DNA of 64,000 bases from CBDCWT01 sp965223305 (lineage in GTDB: Bacteria > Planctomycetota > Planctomycetia > Pirellulales > Pirellulaceae): positions 20,903 to 84,902 of the forward strand of contig CBDCWT010000062.1 in NCBI GenBank assembly GCA_965223305.1, in the 5' to 3' direction. The position numbers and the translations under genes are program-made. The notes under the pieces were generated by a model. The model worked only from the letters and a program-made list of their open reading frames with translations, had not been told where the DNA came from and ran no database searches. Position 1 is the stretch's first letter. The number at the start of each line of letters is the position of its first letter. Shown here piece after piece: positions 33,175 to 42,176 of this stretch.

Positions 33175-36100
33175 ATGCAATCCTGGAAGGCGTTGCGCAC
33201 CCAGAAGCGCCAGGCGCGCTTCGAGCGATTCGAAGAGCGGATCGCTCTCTCGGCGCAGCCCATAGCGACACTCTTGCCAGTCGACGTACCGCTGGAGAGA
33301 CACTACGAAGAACTGACGCCGGTCGACGCAGCTGACTTCCGAGTCAACGTTGAACTTGTTCAACAGGTTGAAAACCATGTCGGGAGCTTGAATCCATGGC
33401 TGGAAAGCGCACACCAGTCGACGGGCGTCAACTACGTCCATTCCACTTACGGTTTTGGCGGGCAAGGCCAAACCGTAGCCATTATTGATAGCGGTATTGC
33501 TTACGATCATTACTCGTTGGGAACTGGATTCGGTGCGCAGTACCGAGTCGTGGGGGGGTATGACTTTGCTGAAGGTGATACCAATCCGTACGACGATGGG
33601 CCCGCTGGGTTCCACGGGACTCATGTCGCAGGTATCGTCGGCAGCGATCACGCGACCCATCGAGGTGTAGCTCCCGACGTCGACCTAGTCGCCCTACGGG
33701 TCTTTGACGACGACGGCGCCGGCTTCTTCAGCTGGGTTGAAAGCGCCCTGGCCTGGGTACACACTCACCGAAACGACTTCGCAAATCCGATCACAACGGT
33801 CAATCTCTCGCTGGGCACGACCTGGAATTCGGAAGAGATTCCCAGCTGGACAACGATTGAAGACGAGCTGGCGCAGCTCGAAGCTGACGGAATCTTCGTA
33901 ACTGCATCGGCCGGCAATTCGTTTGAAGACTACAACACAGCCGGCCTGAGTTATCCTGCGGCAAGCGACTTCCTCGTACCGGTCTCGAGCGTCGGCGCCG
34001 ACGGACAATTCAGTTCCTTCAGCCAACGTAGCGGGCGCGTCTTAGCCGCTCCCGGCGAGTCGATCGTCAGCACCGTGCCGGACCATGTGTTCGGTGCCAA
34101 CAACGTTCCTAACGACTTCGGCGCCGCGTCGGGAACCAGCATGGCAGCACCGTATGTCGCAGGTGCTAGTGCGCTAGTACGCCAAGCTATGGAATTTGTC
34201 GGTATGCAAGGAATTACGCAGGACGCCATCTACGACCACCTGCGGAACACGGCGGACATCTTCTTCGACACAGCGACGAACGCCAACTATCACCGCATCA
34301 ACGTCCAGGCGGCGCTCGACGCGCTGATGCCCGCGGACGATTTCGGTTCGACCGTGGCCACGGCACACGATCTCGGCGTCTTGTCGGATCAGCTCACGCA
34401 AAACGGTCTCATCGGAAAACTCAACGACCTGGACTACTTCACGTTCACTGCCGGGGCAACCGGGACGGTAAACATGACCGTCGATGGCGACCATGAGCTC
34501 GTTCCCGATCTCGACGTAACCGGCGCGACAGGCACCGAGAATGGCAATTCACTCTCCTTCGACGTGATTGGCGGGCAATCGTACTCAGTGTCCGTCGCAA
34601 CCACTCAAGGAGGAGGCATCGGCTTCTACGATGCAGAACTGACACTTCAAGCCAGCGCCATCGAGCTGGGAACCGTCGCCTCGAGCAGACTTACCGACCA
34701 GAACCTGAGCAGTCCCGTCACGTGGTATCAGCTCAGTGCGACTCGGGCGGGGACTTTGACTGCTGAAGCGATCTTCAGCCACGCAGCAGGCGATGTCGAC
34801 TTGGAACTCTACAGCGGATCGGGTCAGCTGCTCGCATCCAGCAGCTCCACGACCGACAACGAACGAATCGATGTATCTGCGAGCGGCGGAGAAGACTTTT
34901 TGGTCAAAGTGTCCGGGACAAACAGCGACGTCGACCTGAGATTTACGAACCTACTGTCGTCCGCGAACGGGGAGCTAGCCGTCCACGGGACGGCCGCCAA
35001 CGACACCGTCGTCGCCAACCTGTCCAGTCTCGAATTGACGGTCAATGGCGTCGTCTATTCCAACGCCCTGTTCAACATCGGAAACACAATGGTCTATGCC
35101 GGCGCCGGCAGCGATCTTGTGACGGTCCACGGAACCAGCTCGATGGAGACCGCAGCCTTCGAAGTCGGTCTGTTGAACGTGGCGAACTCCAGCCAGCGGG
35201 TGCAGGTCTTTGATGCAGAGACGTCGATCGTGTTCTCAGGCGGCGGCAGTGACCGGGCAGTCGTCTTCGATTCGGTTGGGAACGACCAGTATGTGGGTCG
35301 CGAAGACACAAGCATCCTCTACGGAACCGGATTCCGGCATGAAATGCACAACTATTCCGAAGTCTACGTGCATTCGGTGAACGGTGGCTACGACCAAGCC
35401 GAACTGTATGACGGGCTGCTGGACGATCACTTTGTGGGCCGTGCTGACAGCAGTGTTATGTATGCCGACGACTACAGCTTCTACAACGTCGCATACAACT
35501 TCGATCAAGTCGAAGCGCACGCGACTAACGGCGGCTACGACCGGGCGTACATGCACGATTCGGCCTCCAACGACCACTTCGTCGCTCGGGCCGACTTCAG
35601 TGTCATGTATGCCGACGACTACAGTTTTTACAACGTGGCGAACGAGTTCGAGCGTGTGGACGGGTACTCCACCAATGGTGGCTACGATCGAGCATACATG
35701 CACGATTCCGAAGATCACGACTTCTTTGTGGGCCTAGCCGATCGCGGGTTACTGTATGCGGCCGACTACAGTTTCTACAATCTCGCGCACGGGTTCACCG
35801 AAGTCGATGCCTACGCGTCCAACGGCGGCTACGATCGCGCGTATTTACATGGCTCGTCCGGAAACGACATCTTTGTCGGACGTCCTGAGAATAGCGCGCT
35901 CTACGCGGCAGACTTCAGTCACTATAACATGACACACGGATTCGAACAGGTCGACGCCTTTGCGACACCTGGAGGCTACGATCGGGCGATCCTCTACGAT
36001 GGCGCTACGAACGACTTCCTCGTCGCCCGCAGCGACAGCGCCGTCCTCTATGCCAGCGACTACAGCTTCTACAACATGGCGCACGGGTTCGACCAAGTCG

Positions 36101-36762
36101 ACGCGCATGCCACCGCTGGTGGCTACAATCGAGCTTACCTTTATGATGCGGCGACGGATGACTACTTCGTCGGCAGAGAACTCAGCAGTGTGCTCTACGC
36201 CAGCGACTACAGCTTCTACAACGTGGCCCATGCCTTTTCGCAAGTCGACGCGCATTCCACGGCTGGCGGCAACGACCTGGCGTTCCTCTATGGGTCGGCC
36301 GGGGATGATTTCTTTGTCGGACGCCCGGATCATAGCGTTCTCTATGCGAGTGACTACAGCTTCTACAACATCGCCTATGGATTCAAACAGGTCGACGCAG
36401 ATGCCTCTTCTGGAGGCAACGATCGTGCCTTCTTTTTTGATTCGATCGGCGATGAGTCGTTCGCCGCCGGGGGCACTGTGGCCGAACTCAGCGGCCTTGG
36501 TTTCTACTTCCGGGCACGCCATTTCGACCGGGTCGATGTCTCCGGCGCAGCGGGTGGTCACGATTCAGCCACCTACTATGATGTCGAAAGTAGTGACTCC
36601 GTATTCGGAAGAAGCAACTACTCGACCCTAAACACGCTGCTCACCACCATCCGCGTGGAAGAGTTCGAGGAGCTGGATGCGATTGCAATGAACGGCAACA
36701 GTCCCTCTGCCGACGTGGTGGCTGTCGATTACCTCTTCCAGTCCGTGGGGAACTGGAACTAG
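33175..36762 (+). CDS. Large surface subtilase (S8) with PPC-like domains and ten 49-residue repeats
   Basis: 1195 residues. The N-terminus carries FERFEERIALSA, the R-F-E-x-L-E-x-R-x-L-S-A-type motif found at the start of many large planctomycete surface proteins. The S8 catalytic domain (about 75-385) shows Asp in VAIIDSGIAYDH, His in GFHGTHVAGI and Ser in GTSMAAPYVAGAS. Two beta domains follow (LNDLDYFTFTAGATG and SPVTWYQLSATRAG, typical of PPC prepeptidase domains). From about residue 700 to 1180 there are ten repeats of 49 residues with the core GGYDRAYLYDS-(8)-FVGR-(5)-LYASDYSFYN; the last two are degenerate. It is probably exported and used to degrade proteins or mature surface proteins. 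Confidence 0.9.
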   Translation: MQSWKALRTQKRQARFERFEERIALSAQPIATLLPVDVPLERHYEELTPVDAADFRVNVELVQQVENHVGSLNPWLESAHQSTGVNYVHSTYGFGGQGQTVAIIDSGIAYDHYSLGTGFGAQYRVVGGYDFAEGDTNPYDDGPAGFHGTHVAGIVGSDHATHRGVAPDVDLVALRVFDDDGAGFFSWVESALAWVHTHRNDFANPITTVNLSLGTTWNSEEIPSWTTIEDELAQLEADGIFVTASAGNSFEDYNTAGLSYPAASDFLVPVSSVGADGQFSSFSQRSGRVLAAPGESIVSTVPDHVFGANNVPNDFGAASGTSMAAPYVAGASALVRQAMEFVGMQGITQDAIYDHLRNTADIFFDTATNANYHRINVQAALDALMPADDFGSTVATAHDLGVLSDQLTQNGLIGKLNDLDYFTFTAGATGTVNMTVDGDHELVPDLDVTGATGTENGNSLSFDVIGGQSYSVSVATTQGGGIGFYDAELTLQASAIELGTVASSRLTDQNLSSPVTWYQLSATRAGTLTAEAIFSHAAGDVDLELYSGSGQLLASSSSTTDNERIDVSASGGEDFLVKVSGTNSDVDLRFTNLLSSANGELAVHGTAANDTVVANLSSLELTVNGVVYSNALFNIGNTMVYAGAGSDLVTVHGTSSMETAAFEVGLLNVANSSQRVQVFDAETSIVFSGGGSDRAVVFDSVGNDQYVGREDTSILYGTGFRHEMHNYSEVYVHSVNGGYDQAELYDGLLDDHFVGRADSSVMYADDYSFYNVAYNFDQVEAHATNGGYDRAYMHDSASNDHFVARADFSVMYADDYSFYNVANEFERVDGYSTNGGYDRAYMHDSEDHDFFVGLADRGLLYAADYSFYNLAHGFTEVDAYASNGGYDRAYLHGSSGNDIFVGRPENSALYAADFSHYNMTHGFEQVDAFATPGGYDRAILYDGATNDFLVARSDSAVLYASDYSFYNMAHGFDQVDAHATAGGYNRAYLYDAATDDYFVGRELSSVLYASDYSFYNVAHAFSQVDAHSTAGGNDLAFLYGSAGDDFFVGRPDHSVLYASDYSFYNIAYGFKQVDADASSGGNDRAFFFDSIGDESFAAGGTVAELSGLGFYFRARHFDRVDVSGAAGGHDSATYYDVESSDSVFGRSNYSTLNTLLTTIRVEEFEELDAIAMNGNSPSADVVAVDYLFQSVGNWN

Positions 36763-36865
36763 GTGCTGCTGAAGGAAGTGTTGGCGGCACCACCATGTCC
36801 GTAGGTTGAGACCGGCCCAGGGAGCGGGGCTGCGACGATCGCGGAGCGCCCAGCGCGGCCTTTAG

Positions 36866-37039
36866 CCCGGATTATTCATGAAGATCGTGGCGAGAGGTTG
36901 TAAGTACGTTCGTGGCAAGGAAGGCGAGCAATTCTTCCGCAGGCGTATTGAAGCAATACGTCGAGGGAGAATTGTGAAGCATGACGAAGCCACGGATGGA
37001 CTTACGACCTCGCAGCAGATCGCTCATGAATAATTCGGG
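36866..37039 (+). mobile_element. Palindromic MITE family 1, copy D (174 bp, TSD TTAG)
   Basis: Full copy with ends CCCGGATTATTCATGA and TCATGAATAATTCGGG and the central CGTATTGAAGCAATACG hairpin. TTAG is duplicated exactly (36862-36865 and 37040-37043). Confidence 0.92.
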
Positions 37040-37079
37040 TTAGCCGCAACCAAAGTCCCTTCCCCCACCGGAGGTCGTG

Positions 37080-37572
37080 CAGCTTTCTCGTCTTTCTTCA
37101 CTCTCCCCTCGGGGCCCTCGGGGAGAGTCGGCCCCAAGGGCCGGAGAGGGGGGGACACGCCTCGGGGACGATCACTCCCGGGCAGCCCTCCCCGGACGCT
37201 ATCGCGTCCGACCCTCCCGCGAGCGGGAGGGTGAGGTGGATGTCCGCTGGTTTGTGAAGAGCGGTAGGCCGGAACAAGCGGCGCCAGCAGCCATCCCTGT
37301 GCCTACGATTTTCCCACGCCGCGCTGTTCCGGCAACACCGGTTTGATGCGTCGCCGGAACAGCGCGGCGCTCACGGAGCGTGAAGCCAGAGCTCTCGCGT
37401 CGCTTGTTCCGGCCTTCTTTCTCGCGAACAGCCAATCGCAACTCCAGGGAGGACGGCCATCAGCCGGAATGCGTTAGCATCCGGTTTTGGGATGAACCGT
37501 GGGCTAACGCCGGCTAACGCCCAGCGGCTGATTGGCAGCGTAGCCGAACTCGCCAGAGTTTGGTGAATTGCC
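37080..37572. repeat. Composite dispersed repeat, right copy of the ~480-bp inverted pair
   Basis: Reverse complement of 10588-11060 with the same modules in the same order: GGGGAGAGTCGGCC, GGGAGGGTGAGG, AGGCCGGAACAAGCGGCG, a GCCGGAACAGCGCGGCG hairpin, a REP pair (37460-37532, with a short internal duplication of GGCTAACGCC) and ACTCGCCAGAGTTTGG. Confidence 0.8.
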
Positions 37573-37582
37573 GCATCGACGC

Positions 37583-38533
37583 TCAGGCCGCTCGGGCCTC
37601 CGGCTGTGGTCGGCTTTGTGAGATGCCGTCCGGCGGGCGCCTTGTGCCGGCACTGATCACTGCGGAGAAGACTTGCTGCCAGGGAACCCAGAAAACGTAG
37701 CACGTGATCATGTGGAGAAACTGAGGCCCGATCAGCACGTAGATGGCTACGTGCAGACAATAAGCTGCCGGTACGAGTAACAAACCGCAGCGACGGCTCA
37801 GCAGAGCCAACGGCACAGACAGCTCGACGACGACCACGAGGAAAGCCAACAAGTTGCACAGCCAAGGCACCCGCGCCAAATACGGCGCCCATTCCGTAGG
37901 CGCTCCTACATATTGGTGCCAAACCAGCAGATGCGCTAGGAAGTCTGAGGTAAACCAGTGAATGCCGGAGACCCGCAACTTCGAGAAACCCGCGCTGAAG
38001 TACATCAGAGCCAACAGCAGACAGGCAAGTCGTATCGGCCACGTATATTCCGCTGATTGAAATGCCGGCTTGATAACCTGGTCGCGAAATCGGCGGCGGC
38101 GGAGCAGGACATCGACCGAGATCGCGTCCCCACAACGTGCGAGTGCCATAACAGCGAGCAGCAACACGTGGATGCCGTCGTAGTGACAAGTGATTCCGAA
38201 ACTGTGAGTCGTTCCGATCAGGTAGATTCCCAACAGGAAGGCAACCCGAGTAGACACACGGGTCGCCAGCCCGATCGCCGACAGAAACAGTGAGAGCTTC
38301 CAGCTCCATTGCAGGACATCGAGGTAGGCGGAGTCAACGAGAGTCATGCCGAAGAATCGCAGCATTCCCGTCGGTCGCCAGAAGATCTCTGGCACGTCGG
38401 CGTACCAGCCGTAGTCAAACCGAAAGTAGCAAATCAACAGTGCGCCGTAGAACAGAATCCGGCACACGGCAAGGTTAACGCACGAAGTAGGCGTCAACCA
38501 AAACGCTCGAATTCGCTGGCGGAGCCACATCAT
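37583..38533 (-). CDS. HTTM-domain polytopic membrane protein
   Basis: 316 residues with about seven membrane segments and the hallmarks of the HTTM family (horizontally transferred transmembrane domain, related to vitamin-K-dependent gamma-carboxylase): an N-terminal ARF/CRILFYGAL-type helix, HYDGIHVLLLAVMALARCGD, FSAGFSKLRVSGIHWF and VVVVELSVPLALL. Bacterial members are mostly uncharacterised; some are carboxylase-like. It starts 59 bases after the end of the preceding membrane gene, so the two probably form an operon. A longer-looking minus-strand frame at 37371-38309 is a shadow. Confidence 0.82.
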   Translation of the reverse strand: MMWLRQRIRAFWLTPTSCVNLAVCRILFYGALLICYFRFDYGWYADVPEIFWRPTGMLRFFGMTLVDSAYLDVLQWSWKLSLFLSAIGLATRVSTRVAFLLGIYLIGTTHSFGITCHYDGIHVLLLAVMALARCGDAISVDVLLRRRRFRDQVIKPAFQSAEYTWPIRLACLLLALMYFSAGFSKLRVSGIHWFTSDFLAHLLVWHQYVGAPTEWAPYLARVPWLCNLLAFLVVVVELSVPLALLSRRCGLLLVPAAYCLHVAIYVLIGPQFLHMITCYVFWVPWQQVFSAVISAGTRRPPDGISQSRPQPEARAA

Positions 38534-38592
38534 CTCTGGTTAACCCTAGACTGACCCTACATTGGCCAAAAAACAAACCCAGCGTGGTTGGC

Positions 38593-39399
38593 TTATCGCA
38601 AAACTGAAACTTCCTCGACCAGTACCCTGCGATCCGGCACGAACTTGTTACTCGCGTCCGGTTGCAAATTATCCCATTCTTCCCGATAGAGACGTAATCG
38701 CCCGAAGCGTGGTCCCATCCGTGTACGGTCGAGCCGCCGTGCGGTGTACGCCGTGAGCAATTCGACCATACCCTGTCGGGTCTTCGTTTTGTTTCCCCTG
38801 AGGCTCCAGCACCCCAAAACCGCTTCGGCCTGAAACGGTTGATGCGGCTCTTCGCCAGCGGGAAATACGAGCTCTAGTTCAGGCTCCGTTTCCGTAACGC
38901 CATACAGCCGATAACGCTCGACCGCCGGACCTTCGTCCGGGCGACTGTTGGAGTACATGCTGTAGGCCGAAAAGGGCCACAGTTCAACGTTCAACAAAGT
39001 GGCCGTGAGTGACAATAACGTAAAGGCCCCAATGGCGCCGATCACTGTGAACCGCCGCGCCTTGGGAATTGATGACAGGCAGACACTGTCGTCAACCGAG
39101 CCGAAGACTCGGTCCCACCAGACTTGAAACGACTTGTCCAGCGCCATCACAGCTGCGAGGCATACCGCTGCGGCGAGTATCCCAATCCACAACACACTCG
39201 TCTGAGCATAGCTGATGTAGAGACTCAGCGGCCGTGGCGGCTGACGCGCAAACAGGTCATTCAAAAACTCAAAACGACTCTGGCCATGGAAGGCCGCGGA
39301 AACAAGCGGTGGAACTACGACGTGAATGGCCAGCGCACAGACCACAGCTCCGCCTGTCACGGTGTAGGCGAAGAGCAGAAAGAGACTTTTCCGACTCAT
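38593..39399 (-). CDS. Membrane protein paired with the HTTM gene
   Basis: 268 residues with three membrane helices (about 8-30, 65-85, 112-130) and a soluble C-terminal half. Around residue 140 is WPFSAYSMYSNSRPDEGP, a pattern seen in partner proteins encoded beside HTTM genes. The C-terminal half (RYRLYGVTETEPELELVFP, then RRLDRTRMGPRFGRLRLYREEW) looks like a periplasmic beta domain. It lies directly upstream of the HTTM gene and is probably its functional partner. Confidence 0.72.
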   Translation of the reverse strand: MSRKSLFLLFAYTVTGGAVVCALAIHVVVPPLVSAAFHGQSRFEFLNDLFARQPPRPLSLYISYAQTSVLWIGILAAAVCLAAVMALDKSFQVWWDRVFGSVDDSVCLSSIPKARRFTVIGAIGAFTLLSLTATLLNVELWPFSAYSMYSNSRPDEGPAVERYRLYGVTETEPELELVFPAGEEPHQPFQAEAVLGCWSLRGNKTKTRQGMVELLTAYTARRLDRTRMGPRFGRLRLYREEWDNLQPDASNKFVPDRRVLVEEVSVLR

Positions 39400-39973
39400 T
39401 TAGAGTACTCGTAAGGAGTCGCTGGACCTAAGGTGTGAAATCCGACGATAACCTGCAGCGATTCCCAGTTGACCGCTGTTTAAGCGGGGCGTCCTTGGCT
39501 CCCGTTTTGGCGACCGGCGGATCGCGTCGACGGGCTGACATGGGTCTGCTGCATCGTCACCGAATTGTCGTGGGTGTGGTTGCTGCTCGACAGTCTGTTC
39601 GTCTAGATCGGCTGCCCGCCAGCCTGCGCTTTCGGCCTTCTTCTGCGATGGACAAGCTGGCAGAACTACCCACACACCTTCGTGTGAAGTGATGCCGGTG
39701 CGGCAAGATCGTCTCGCGACAGCTTGTTAAGCTGTAGGAGTCCACCGGGTTATCATCGTGACACTACTTCCGCGGTAAGTGTCACGTGGATGACTCGTGA
39801 AGATCGTAGAGAGGGCTCCGCAGCAGCCGCGCATCGACCTTGGGAGTCGAGGCTCCTGCCGAGCCGAAGCCGCGCGCTCGAACTGATGGAAGCGAGATTC
39901 GCAAATCGGGGTGGCGTTGAAAACGGTGGCTAGGCAAATGCCTCGCGCTCGCGTTCTTCAACCTCGCGTTTCC
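39400..39973. other. Intergenic region between the HTTM pair and the glycan cluster
   Basis: About 570 bases with no credible gene. A perfect 9-bp inverted repeat, CGTGACACT/AGTGTCACG, spans 39757-39786 with a 12-base loop. It lacks a T-run; it could be an operator or a boundary hairpin at the 3' end of the glycan cluster. Confidence 0.45.
39757..39786. promoter_or_regulatory. Perfect 9-bp inverted repeat
   Basis: CGTGACACT at 39757-39765 and AGTGTCACG at 39778-39786. It lies upstream of the HTTM pair (minus strand) and downstream of the E1-beta gene, so operator or terminator roles are both open. Confidence 0.4.
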
Positions 39974-40975
39974 CTAACCAGCCCGCCGCCCGAGCTGCGA
40001 ACCCTGACTCGTCTGTCGAACGGCGTTGAGTATGTCAGTTCGAGTAAGATAGTAAGCTTCTTCGAGCTTTGCCGAAGCGGGAGCCGGGACATCCGGTAAA
40101 CAGAGCCGAGCGATCGGAGCTGCCAAGGCTTCAAACGCCTCGGCAGCGACAGTCGCGGCGATTTCTGCAGCATAGCCGCACGTCTGCCAGGCTTCGTCGA
40201 CAATCACCAGTTTGCCGGTCTTGCTGACTGACTTCAAAACCAACTCGCGGTCCCATGGCTTGAGAGAACGCAGGTCGATGATCTCGGCGTCGATTCCCAA
40301 CTCGGCGAACTCTTTGTCCAGCGAGGCCACTACGGATGCCATTCGAGATGTCGCTACGACTGTGATGTCTCGCCCCTCGCGCCGGATAGCCGCCTTGCCG
40401 ATCTCGACTTCGTAGACTTCCGGAGGCACTGGCCCCACTTCACCATACAGCTCTCGATCGTCGATGTAGAGTATCGGGTTGTGGTCACGGACGGCCGCGA
40501 TCAACAGCCCTTTGGCGTCGTAGGGTGTACTCGGCATGACGACTTTGAGCCCAGGTACGTGCGCAAACATGGCCTGCAGAGCCTGCGAATGCTGGGCGCC
40601 CTGTTCGCCGCGACGATTAATGACAGCTCGAATCACCAGCGGCACGCTCATACTGCCACCGAAGACATAAGACCAGTTGGCCGCCTGATTGACGATCGGA
40701 TCAACCGCCAGCAACATGAAGTCCATTCTCGGATGAAAGACGATAGGCCTCATGCCGGCGATCGCCGCTCCGATCGCCGCGCCTGTTGTCGCGTTTTCGG
40801 AGACTGGTGAATCAATGATCCGTTCACGGCCAAACTCCTTGTCGAGGTCCTTCAAGCTCGCACCAGCGTACCAGGGGCTCCACAACCCTTGCCCGATCAC
40901 GAACACGGTCGGATCGCTGGCCAGCATTTGAGCGTGGCCCTCCCGAATTGCCTCTGAGTAGTTGGTTACTCGCAT
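39974..40975 (-). CDS. TPP-dependent 2-oxoacid dehydrogenase/acyltransferase E1 beta subunit
   Basis: 333 residues from ATG 40975, preceded by AAGGA; the longer frame from 41086 adds sequence that covers a REP. It is the pyrimidine-binding transketolase half (IIDSPVSENATTGAAIGAAI, with the catalytic Glu in SEN) plus the C-terminal domain (VVATSRMASVVASLDKEFAELGIDAEIIDLRSLKPWD). With the alpha gene next door it would form an alpha2beta2 enzyme. No E2 or E3 gene is present in the window. In a glycan cluster, such a stand-alone E1 may attach a two-carbon unit to a sugar rather than feed central metabolism; this is inference. Confidence 0.9.
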   Translation of the reverse strand: MRVTNYSEAIREGHAQMLASDPTVFVIGQGLWSPWYAGASLKDLDKEFGRERIIDSPVSENATTGAAIGAAIAGMRPIVFHPRMDFMLLAVDPIVNQAANWSYVFGGSMSVPLVIRAVINRRGEQGAQHSQALQAMFAHVPGLKVVMPSTPYDAKGLLIAAVRDHNPILYIDDRELYGEVGPVPPEVYEVEIGKAAIRREGRDITVVATSRMASVVASLDKEFAELGIDAEIIDLRSLKPWDRELVLKSVSKTGKLVIVDEAWQTCGYAAEIAATVAAEAFEALAAPIARLCLPDVPAPASAKLEEAYYLTRTDILNAVRQTSQGSQLGRRAG

Positions 40976-41046
40976 CGGTATCGTCCTTGAAACTGAGTCT
41001 CTTTGCTGCCGCGTGCTAAGCGACCGACTGTAATTCTGTGACAGGG

Positions 41047-41101
41047 GCCGCTGGCGTTGGCCCACGGTTACAAGACCGGATGCCAACGCATTCCGGCAGA
41101 T
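41047..41101. repeat. REP-like hairpin pair between the E1 genes
   Basis: CCGCTGGCGTTGGCCCACGG and CCGGATGCCAACGCATTCCG form two hairpins in inverted order. The loop is GTTG/CAAC in place of GTTA, and the stems GGC/GCC and ATGC/GCAT stay paired. It sits in the 155-base gap between alpha and beta genes. Confidence 0.7.
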
Positions 41102-41130
41102 CTGTTCATCCTTACATCAAACTCGTTGAC

Positions 41131-42117
41131 TTAGGCAGCCCGGTAGACATGGTGAGACAGCACATCCAGTTCCGGATGCGGCGCCTGCTGGGCAAATTGA
41201 ATCGCCTCCTCGATCTCCCGTTGAACATCCTGCCGGATCTCTTCCAGCGCAGGCTTGTTGATCCCCAGCCGAACCAGATCACCAAAACACCGCAACAACG
41301 GGTCCTTCGACAGCCAATTCTTCAGTTCGTCCTTTCGTTTTACACCGACATCCATATCCCAAGCGGGACCGACGTGGCCTCGCCAGCGAAAGGTACGGCA
41401 CTCCAACAGCGTCGGCCCGTCTCCGCGACGGGCCCGCTGGACAGCTTCCTCAGCCGCCTGATGCACGGCGACCACATCGTTGCCATCCACACGTATCCCG
41501 GGCAGACCGTGGGCGGTGGCCGATGCGGGGATGTTGTCTTCACGCCGCCGTTCAGAGATGCCCATGTGACTCGAATAGAGGTTATTCTCGCATACAAAGA
41601 TCACGGGCAGATTCTGTACGCCCGCCAGATTGAGTGACTCGTGAAAGTGGCCCTCCTCGGTGGCACCGTCACCAAAAAAAGCAACTGCGACGCGGCCGTC
41701 TGAATTCAACTTGGCAGCCAGACCGGCTCCGACTGCAACCGGGATCGTGGCTGCGACGATCGGTACCGTGCCTAGCACCCCGCACTCCGGCGCGTTGATA
41801 TGCATCGAGCCTCCGCGGCCGCTCGAGCAACCACTCGCCCGGCAGAAGATCTCGGCCATTAGCGTCGGCAAGTCTCCGCCCTTAGCTAGATAGTGCCCGT
41901 GGGACCGGTGAGCGCCGAAGATGGCATCGTCTCGCTCCAGTGCTGCACAAACGCCGGTGGGAGGCGCCTCTTGGCCGATGCAGTAATGGCAGGGGGTCCT
42001 GATCTGTCCCGCCTCGTCCAACCGGGCAACAGCCTCCTCGAATTGGCGGATGCGTTGCATCATGCGATAGAACTCGAGTAACTGGCTGCTCGAAACACCG
42101 ATCGAATTACTCGTCAT
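41131..42117 (-). CDS. TPP-dependent E1 alpha subunit
   Basis: 328 residues. The TPP/Mg motif is GDGATEEGHFHESLNLAG followed by FVCENNLYSSHMGISER (the GDG...NN signature, about 168-215), and GAHRSHGHYLAKGG and ECRTFRWRGHVG match E1 alpha of pyruvate or acetoin dehydrogenases. It is followed after 155 bases by the beta subunit. It lies 59 bases after the DegT aminotransferase stop in the glycan cluster. Chain length and motifs are normal, so the enzyme should be active; substrate is open (see findings). Confidence 0.92.
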   Translation of the reverse strand: MTSNSIGVSSSQLLEFYRMMQRIRQFEEAVARLDEAGQIRTPCHYCIGQEAPPTGVCAALERDDAIFGAHRSHGHYLAKGGDLPTLMAEIFCRASGCSSGRGGSMHINAPECGVLGTVPIVAATIPVAVGAGLAAKLNSDGRVAVAFFGDGATEEGHFHESLNLAGVQNLPVIFVCENNLYSSHMGISERRREDNIPASATAHGLPGIRVDGNDVVAVHQAAEEAVQRARRGDGPTLLECRTFRWRGHVGPAWDMDVGVKRKDELKNWLSKDPLLRCFGDLVRLGINKPALEEIRQDVQREIEEAIQFAQQAPHPELDVLSHHVYRAA

Positions 42118-42176
42118 GGGAAAACCGCTTTCTCAGGTCAGATTTTGCGCGTGGCGCCGACCGACATGCCGCGACC

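Larger units (their letters stand above)
36763..37582. other. Gene-free region with MITE copy D and composite repeat
   Basis: No gene. Holds MITE family 1 copy D (36866-37039) and the reverse copy of the composite repeat (37080-37572). Confidence 0.7.

Noticed and set aside
37371..38309. 312-residue minus-strand ORF
   Set aside because: It overlaps the HTTM gene in another frame, has no family motif, and runs into the composite repeat.
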